Positions 59,101 through 64,000 of a stretch of 64,000 nt of DNA are shown here, one piece after another (position 1 is the stretch's first letter; every line of letters begins with the position of its first letter). Under the pieces are notes generated by a model. That model did no database searches. It worked only from the letters and a program-made list of their open reading frames with translations, and was not told the origin of the DNA. Origin of the DNA: Rhynchonema sp. JSB1_4 (Eukaryota; Nematoda; Chromadorea; Monhysterida; Xyalidae); NCBI GenBank assembly GCA_030248065.1, contig JASAMV010004039.1, forward strand, positions 1 through 64,000. The letters are read 5' to 3'. Position numbers and translations under genes: made by a program.

Positions 59101-61677
59101 CCACGAGCAGCGCTACATGGCCGCTCCATCCCGAAAGGGCCGAAAACAGTCTTGTTCCCTTCATGAAACATCACACCAACTGGCCACAAATTGATCAAGT
59201 TGTTCGGTTCCGCCCTCGGCCCAATCGTACGATTTGAATCGATAATAGAGATAGCCGGGCAGACCCGTGATCACCAACGATGCTTGGCCGCAGATAATGT
59301 TGACAGCTGTGAATGCGGTTACTGTAGTTTGAGGTTTAACGGTTTCGGTTGTTGGCAAAATATTATTGTCTGCCCTTACTTATTGCGACCCTGATCGGGG
59401 TCCAGTCATTTTTTTGGTTACTCACTGCAAAGAAATATGATAACGTATATCTTTCTTCATTGCGAAGCTGTTCGTCGTACGTCTTCAAAGTAGACCTTCT
59501 GGCAGTTAAGAGGCTGAGGGTGACCAAGAGGATTGCACCGGCACTAAAACCGCTAAATTATCACGACGAGACCTAAAACTCTTTATTCCCAGACAATAAA
59601 CGAAGAAAATTCAAAAAACAAAAAATTGTTATCCCAGCCTCATACCAAAGCTCGATACATTTGTTTGTTTATGAAAAACTCTGGCGGATGTTCTGGGTAA
59701 AAAATTAAGGTCACGTGACAAACTGCGATTTCATTTTGACACGGACGCTCAAAGTGATCAGAAAAGATGTTCAGATCTAGTCAGAAGAAACCGCGGAATC
59801 TCAATCTCAAATCTCTAAATCTCAAAAAAATCTACTACAATAAAAAATCACTCACTAAGCACAGTGTGAACGACGGTCGACGGGTTGACTCGCTGCTGTA
59901 TGGCCCACATGATGTGACCAAAATGCACCATCGTGCCGAGAAACGCAAAGCCCGAAATCGCGTAGAACAAGAACATCAGCCACGTTAGATGGATTTTGTC
60001 GATTGATGCCCTGTCTTCGTCCCCTGAAGAACGTATTATAAAATATGTACATATGTTCAACCAAAAAAAATGTCGTGTCATACATGGTGTGATCCTGATG
60101 GTGTTCTTTTTACAATGATATGGTAAATTTCCAAATTCGCTGCCGCACAGTAAAGTACGCCCTATAGTTAATGTCAGGTTCTAAACACGAAAATCAACTT
60201 GTGAAACATTCGGACAGGCAACACACACGCAGCTTGCCAGCCAGCCAGGCTGCTGCGCGCAATGTTTCGTAACACCGCGCATGGATAGCGTTCGGTTCAT
60301 AACTTGACATTAAATATTTTACTGTACGGCAGCGAATTTGGAAATTTACTATACTAGATCATGTTTCCGGTCACATTCTGACGTGTTGATCCTCTTCCTC
60401 CTAATTATCACACTTTATACAGACTGGACCAGATCTGCGCTACCGGAGAATGCGAAATAAGTCTCCGCTGAATAAGTCAGGGCCGTCAGGGTATATTGGA
60501 AGCTTACGGTTCCTCTTTAGTAAAACTTTGAAAACGATTAGACCGACGCCAGATTATGGTTTCGCAGAAGTGAGTCACCCCTGAATCCGGCTTCTGGACG
60601 TAATCCAGTTCCGAAACCCATTTTTACGAGGCTCACCTAATTGAGATTTCAAGCCTTGGGCTGTACGCGATTATACCAAGATTCTCATTATTCACGAATC
60701 AGAAATGTTAGTACCGAGCGTATAAACATGCACGTCAACGACTCTCTAACCATGAAATGTGTGATAGCGCGACTGTTTGAAATGTGATCGGATGCGTGAT
60801 CTTCGAGCGATCTCCCTCAATTTGTAGTCCATTTCCGTCAGCGCGAAGTTCGCCTGCGTGTGATGAATAAATTGTTGGGGTGTCAAATTTGTTTGTGCCC
60901 GGCCCCTCGTCGCAAGTATTTCACCCCCGCATGCCCTCCCGCGCGGTCCAACGGTGCACCAGGTCATCGTCAGAGCAAATTTAGCGCATTTGCCTCAACT
61001 ATGGCCAGGAGAACACGCTTGAACGTGCGCGTGAGGCCTTGCCAAAACCAAACACGTTACCGTAGCCCCCCCAAAGCCTAAGTCCAGTCAATCAAACCTG
61101 ACACATAAGTATGAGGAACATTGTGATTGACACGACGCTGCAGATGATCACCGCCAGTTTGAAGGACAACTTTTTGAACATGGGATGTTTCACGCCCTGT
61201 TTCAGCGACGGCGTTTCGATTTCGGCCAACGGTGGTGGCGTCAGAACTGAAACATCAATAGTTCGGTCGGAAAAATTGATTGTTTGTCATGTATTGAATG
61301 CAGGCTTTTTGTGTCCAGCAAGTGTTTTCATGAGGGCTCACGTGGCGATCTGTTTGTAAGAACAGTTGTTGCCTCACTGCAGTTACATAATCAGTTTGTT
61401 GATGCAATCTGGATTTTAGATGAAAAAGTATAGGACATCAATTTGCTGGGAATTAATTTGGCCCGAGCTTTGAGGAAAACATTTAAACTGAAATTTAGAA
61501 AACTTTCAAGTTGCAAATTTGAAGCTTTGAGCAATGACATTTTAGGCCCAAAATTAAAATGAAACATCATCGAAACCCACGCATGTGATGATCGCTATCG
61601 TGGTCGTCATGGAAAACATCAGCAACGTCCTCAGTGCGCAACGACACGGGCATGTGCGGCTCGGCCTTGGCGTACAT
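56117..61677 (-). CDS. Tetraspanin (9 exons, about 454 aa)
   Basis: Exons: 61677-61581, 61246-61098, 60853-60751, 60023-59856, 59321-59181, 58400-58282, 57845-57672, 57118-56911, 56322-56117; all phases match. Four membrane helices: about 58-80 (FKLAVIICSVVSITMFLIL), 127-152 (HLTWLMFLFYAISGFAFLG), 178-200 (VNIICGQASLVITGLPGYL) and 399-425 (INTGCVIPICALLTSIWLYI). The large extracellular loop (about 205-392) has the hallmark YDCCGW motif and PNSCC, plus additional cysteine pairs (CDC, VCCKM, QCC). The family scaffolds membrane microdomains. At 454 aa it is much longer than the usual 220-350, mainly through a loop of nearly 190 residues and a long N-terminal cytosolic part. The frame is open upstream to 61794, so a longer N terminus is possible. 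The acceptor for exon 9 is a GCAGGCAG pair; the second AG fits. Confidence 0.85.
60119..60354. repeat. TTCGCTGCC-family foldback with paired heptamers
   Basis: Arms GGTAAATTTCCAAATTCGCT and complement, then TTAATGTCAGGTT and AACTTGACATTAA. GAAACAT (60203-60209) and ATGTTTC (60262-60268) lie symmetrically about the axis (about 60236). It lies in a tetraspanin intron. Confidence 0.85.
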
Positions 61678-62057
61678 GATGCGTGATTGATTGGTTTGCT
61701 TGTTGTCGAGTTCGAAATCCAAGAAAGCCAGTAGAAATAAATAAAATCGTAAAGTAAACCAGCGCAAAAAATTGTCCAACGAACCGATAACCAAACACCC
61801 TTTTCCCTGCTCCTCCGCTTGCCGTAGGAAAGAAAATCGAAATTCGATATCGGTTTTATTTCAAGTCAAGTTTATCCAAACACCAAAACAAGAGAACCGC
61901 GCCACACAAAAAAACAACCAACAACAAAACCCACCGCACACAAAAAAAAAAAAAAACCCAAAAAAACACCCCCCAAACAAAAACCAAAAAAAAAAAAAAC
62001 AAAAAAAAAAAAAAAAAAAAAAAAACAAAAAAAACAAAAAAAAAAAAAAAAAAAAAA

Positions 62058-62098
<41 letters not shown>

Positions 62099-62159
62099 AA
62101 ACCTTATCGTAAAAGCCTGTTTACAAATTTCACGAATAAAATAACCCACACCCGTCAAA
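61678..62159. promoter_or_regulatory. Divergent promoter region of the tetraspanin and SF3B6 genes
   Basis: The 482 bp between the two start codons include a roughly 160-bp tract of almost pure A with single C interruptions (about 61935-62096, + strand). No TATA box is evident. Confidence 0.4.
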
Positions 62160-62306
62160 ATGGCGATGGCAAAAAACAAGGCGAACGTGCGACTGCCGCC
62201 GGAGGTCAATCGAATTTTATACATCAAGAATCTGCCCTACAAAATCACCGGCGAAGAAATGTATGACATCTTTGGCAAATACGGCGCCATCAGACAAATC
62301 CGAGTG
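62160..62306 (+). CDS. sf3b6: SF3B6 (SF3b 14-kDa subunit, p14), first exon only
   Basis: Forty-nine codons ending at a GTAAGT donor. The sequence contains [35 protein letters not shown] and IRQIRV, nearly identical to human SF3B6 (125 aa). This covers the start of the RNA-recognition motif, including the RNP2 segment (ILYIKNL). The protein sits in the U2 snRNP SF3b complex and contacts the intron branch-point adenosine. The remaining exons are not found before 64000. The intron is filled with mobile elements, so the gene continues beyond the window. Confidence 0.95.
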
Positions 62307-62442
62307 TAAGTTTAGGTAGTTGAGGATGGAAAGGAACCGGTTGTTTTCGTGAAAAAATATAGTCACTAACTGAAAAAAAAACCGTTTTTTGGAAAAATTA
62401 CGGAAAAACCGTAGTTCCTGGCAGTGTAGGGCACTCCTTAAC

Positions 62443-63017
62443 AGAGGTCGCAATCGGGCCGGCCCGAGCTCGGGCCGGGCCGGGCCGCGATTTTGGGCTT
62501 TTGGCTCGGGCCGGGCCGGGCCGGAGATTTGGAGGGTCGGGCCGGGCCCCCGGCCCGAAGCTTCTGAAGTGACTTATTTTACTGAAAAAGTAGGGATTTT
62601 TTTGTCAAAAATACTAAAATTTCTGACGGATTCGGCAACGGCAAGTAAGTGATCAGTATTGTCCAGTGGTGTAGCTACCCAGGCGGGGCGGCAACCTACT
62701 GTACCACCAAAAATGTGGGGTGGCAAAGGCAACCTGCCTCATACTGTACCGGCCAGAGATCGGAAACGGGCCGGGTAAAGTCGGCCCGGCCCGGCCCGGT
62801 CGGCGAAAAGTCCGGCCCGGCCCGGTGGAGGGCTGCAGGTCGGCCCGGCCCGGCCCGTTTTGGCTTGAGGTCGGCCCGGCCCGGCCCGGTCAGCCAATTT
62901 TCAAGGGCTGTAAACTAAAAAAGTCCAAAAAGCTGAAAAAAATTCGAAAATTTTCTGCAGAATGCTTGTTTTCACTGGTACAGCCGGGGGGAAGGGTAGG
63001 TAGGTAAGGTAGGTAGG
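62443..63017. mobile_element. GGGCCGGGCC element plus CAGTGGTGTAGCT sequence in SF3B6 intron
   Basis: CAGAGGTCGCAATCGGGCC begins a copy of the element at 48328-49055 in opposite orientation. At 62664 a CAGTGGTGTAGCTACCC end begins a second, nested element whose partner end I could not place. A third start, CAGAGATCGGAAACGGGCCG, lies at 62754. Dense GGCCCGGCCC repeats run from 62780 to 62890. Confidence 0.6.
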
Positions 63018-63474
63018 CAGTGCTGTGGCTACTTTTGCGGGGCGGGTAGGGTACATAGGTGGAAAAAATCGGGGCGGGTATGGGGGTAGTGTACCTGGGA
63101 TTTTGGGGGGGGGGGGAAATCCGGTTTTTGGGGGGGAGGGGGGGGAAGATTTTTCGGGGCGGGTAGGGTTTAGGGTACAACACAAGTTTTTTCGGGTGCC
63201 TGTTTTTATGTGCTAAAAAGTGCATATATCGCGCGTAGCGCGCGATTTTTTGCACTTTTTAGGGTTTTCGGTCGAAATTTGGGCATTTTTGACCGAAAAA
63301 TGGGCATTTTGGGGGTAAAAATCGGGGCGGGTAGGGTACCAGGGCGGGGCGGGTAGGGGGGTAGGGTACAAGAGCGGGGCGGGTAGGGGGGTAGCGTACC
63401 AGGCCGGGGCGGGTAGGGGACCATTGGGGGGGTGGGGACCCCCCCCCCCCCCCCCCCCCCCAGCCACAGCACTG
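63018..63474. mobile_element. hAT-like MITE, CAGTGCTGTGGCT ends
   Basis: 457 bp with a perfect 8-bp duplication TAGGTAGG (63010-63017, 63475-63482). The inside is GGGGCGGGTAGGG repeats and a C run of about 22. Confidence 0.9.
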
Positions 63475-63550
63475 TAGGTAGGTACGTAGACAGTAGACTG
63501 ACGCGCCATCCTGATGCAGTACGTAAGTCGCCGCCCCGGTTTGTACAGTA

Positions 63551-63993
63551 CCGTAAAAACCTAAATACAGCCCCCCCCCCCCCGGAATAGAGCCCCCCCC
63601 GTAATACAGCCCCCCAAACTGTGGTCAGTGAATTAATAGTGGTCCCCACACGGAATAGAGCCCCCCCCCCTAAGTAACATCCCCTATACTGTAGTGTATT
63701 AAGGCTTGATAGTGGTGTACAGGTACATTTATGCACGTTTGTTGTTCGTTCAGAGCACATAATACGCCTCCTATTGACGAATAGACACGAATAAATGCGA
63801 TTACAAGCGAAAAAACATCCTTTCAAACCTCTTTTTAGGGGTTTTTGGGGGGTATTTCTGGGAACAATTTTTCAGGTTCGGGTCAGTGAATTAATAGAGG
63901 CCCCCCCGGAATAGAGCCCCCCCCCGTAATAGAGCCCCCCCAAAATGGGGTCAGTGAGTTAATAGAGCCCCCCTTCTATTTAGGTTTTTACGG
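63551..63993. mobile_element. CCGTAAAAACC MITE, uninterrupted reference copy
   Basis: 443 bp with inverted ends CCGTAAAAACCTAAATA, flanked by TA on both sides. It contains the unique middle (TTATGCACGTTTGTTGTTCG) that hosts the nested insertions at 49692 and 50390-52279. Confidence 0.85.
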
Positions 63994-64000
63994 TAGTAGG

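Noticed and set aside
61772..62266. 164-aa lysine/asparagine-rich frame across the poly-A tract
   Set aside because: It is produced by A homopolymers and overlaps the SF3B6 start in another frame.

Overview
The window is eukaryotic genomic DNA from a bilaterian invertebrate. Spliced genes with GT-AG introns encode clear animal proteins: a Vav-type Rho exchange factor, a nibrin-like FHA protein, a tetraspanin, and the spliceosome proteins PRPF4 and SF3B6. Introns are mostly 50-1700 bp and the DNA is rich in foldback and short inverted-repeat elements. I cannot name the species; a nematode or another small-bodied invertebrate would fit. No tRNA, rRNA or CRISPR array was seen. All gene models were spliced by hand, and every internal junction quoted keeps reading frame.

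Layout. 1-13.1 kb: five copies of a C-type lectin plus PAN/Apple gene cassette, four of them about 2.73 kb long and nearly identical. Two are on the + strand and three on the - strand, forming a giant palindrome whose axis (about 4960) lies inside a 408-bp foldback element. Only the outermost - strand copy (13135-11116) has a signal-peptide exon and makes a complete 291-aa protein. A diverged PAN-like exon lies just beyond it on the + strand (about 13303-13503). 15.2-27.2 kb (+): a 22-exon Vav gene (CH-acidic-DH-PH-C1-SH3-SH2-SH3, about 1054 aa). 28.9-34.0 kb (+): a nibrin-like gene with an FHA domain and a C-terminal NFKRFKK motif but no visible BRCT domains. 37.5-34.4 kb and 41.9-39.6 kb (-): two unrecognised membrane-protein genes in tandem. 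48.2-42.8 kb (-): PRPF4. 48.3-52.5 kb: nested small DNA transposons. 54.9-55.6 kb (+): a small secreted or anchored glycine-rich protein. 61.7-56.1 kb (-): a nine-exon tetraspanin. 62.16 kb (+): first exon of SF3B6, whose remainder lies beyond the window; its first intron is full of G/C-rich mobile elements.

The genes do not form one pathway, but PRPF4 and SF3B6 both serve the spliceosome. This is notable because about a quarter of the introns reconstructed here start with GTTGG instead of the usual GTRAG. The other unexplained signal is the heptamer ATGTTTC, scattered through non-coding DNA at several times chance frequency and placed on or symmetrically about the axis of several unrelated foldback elements.
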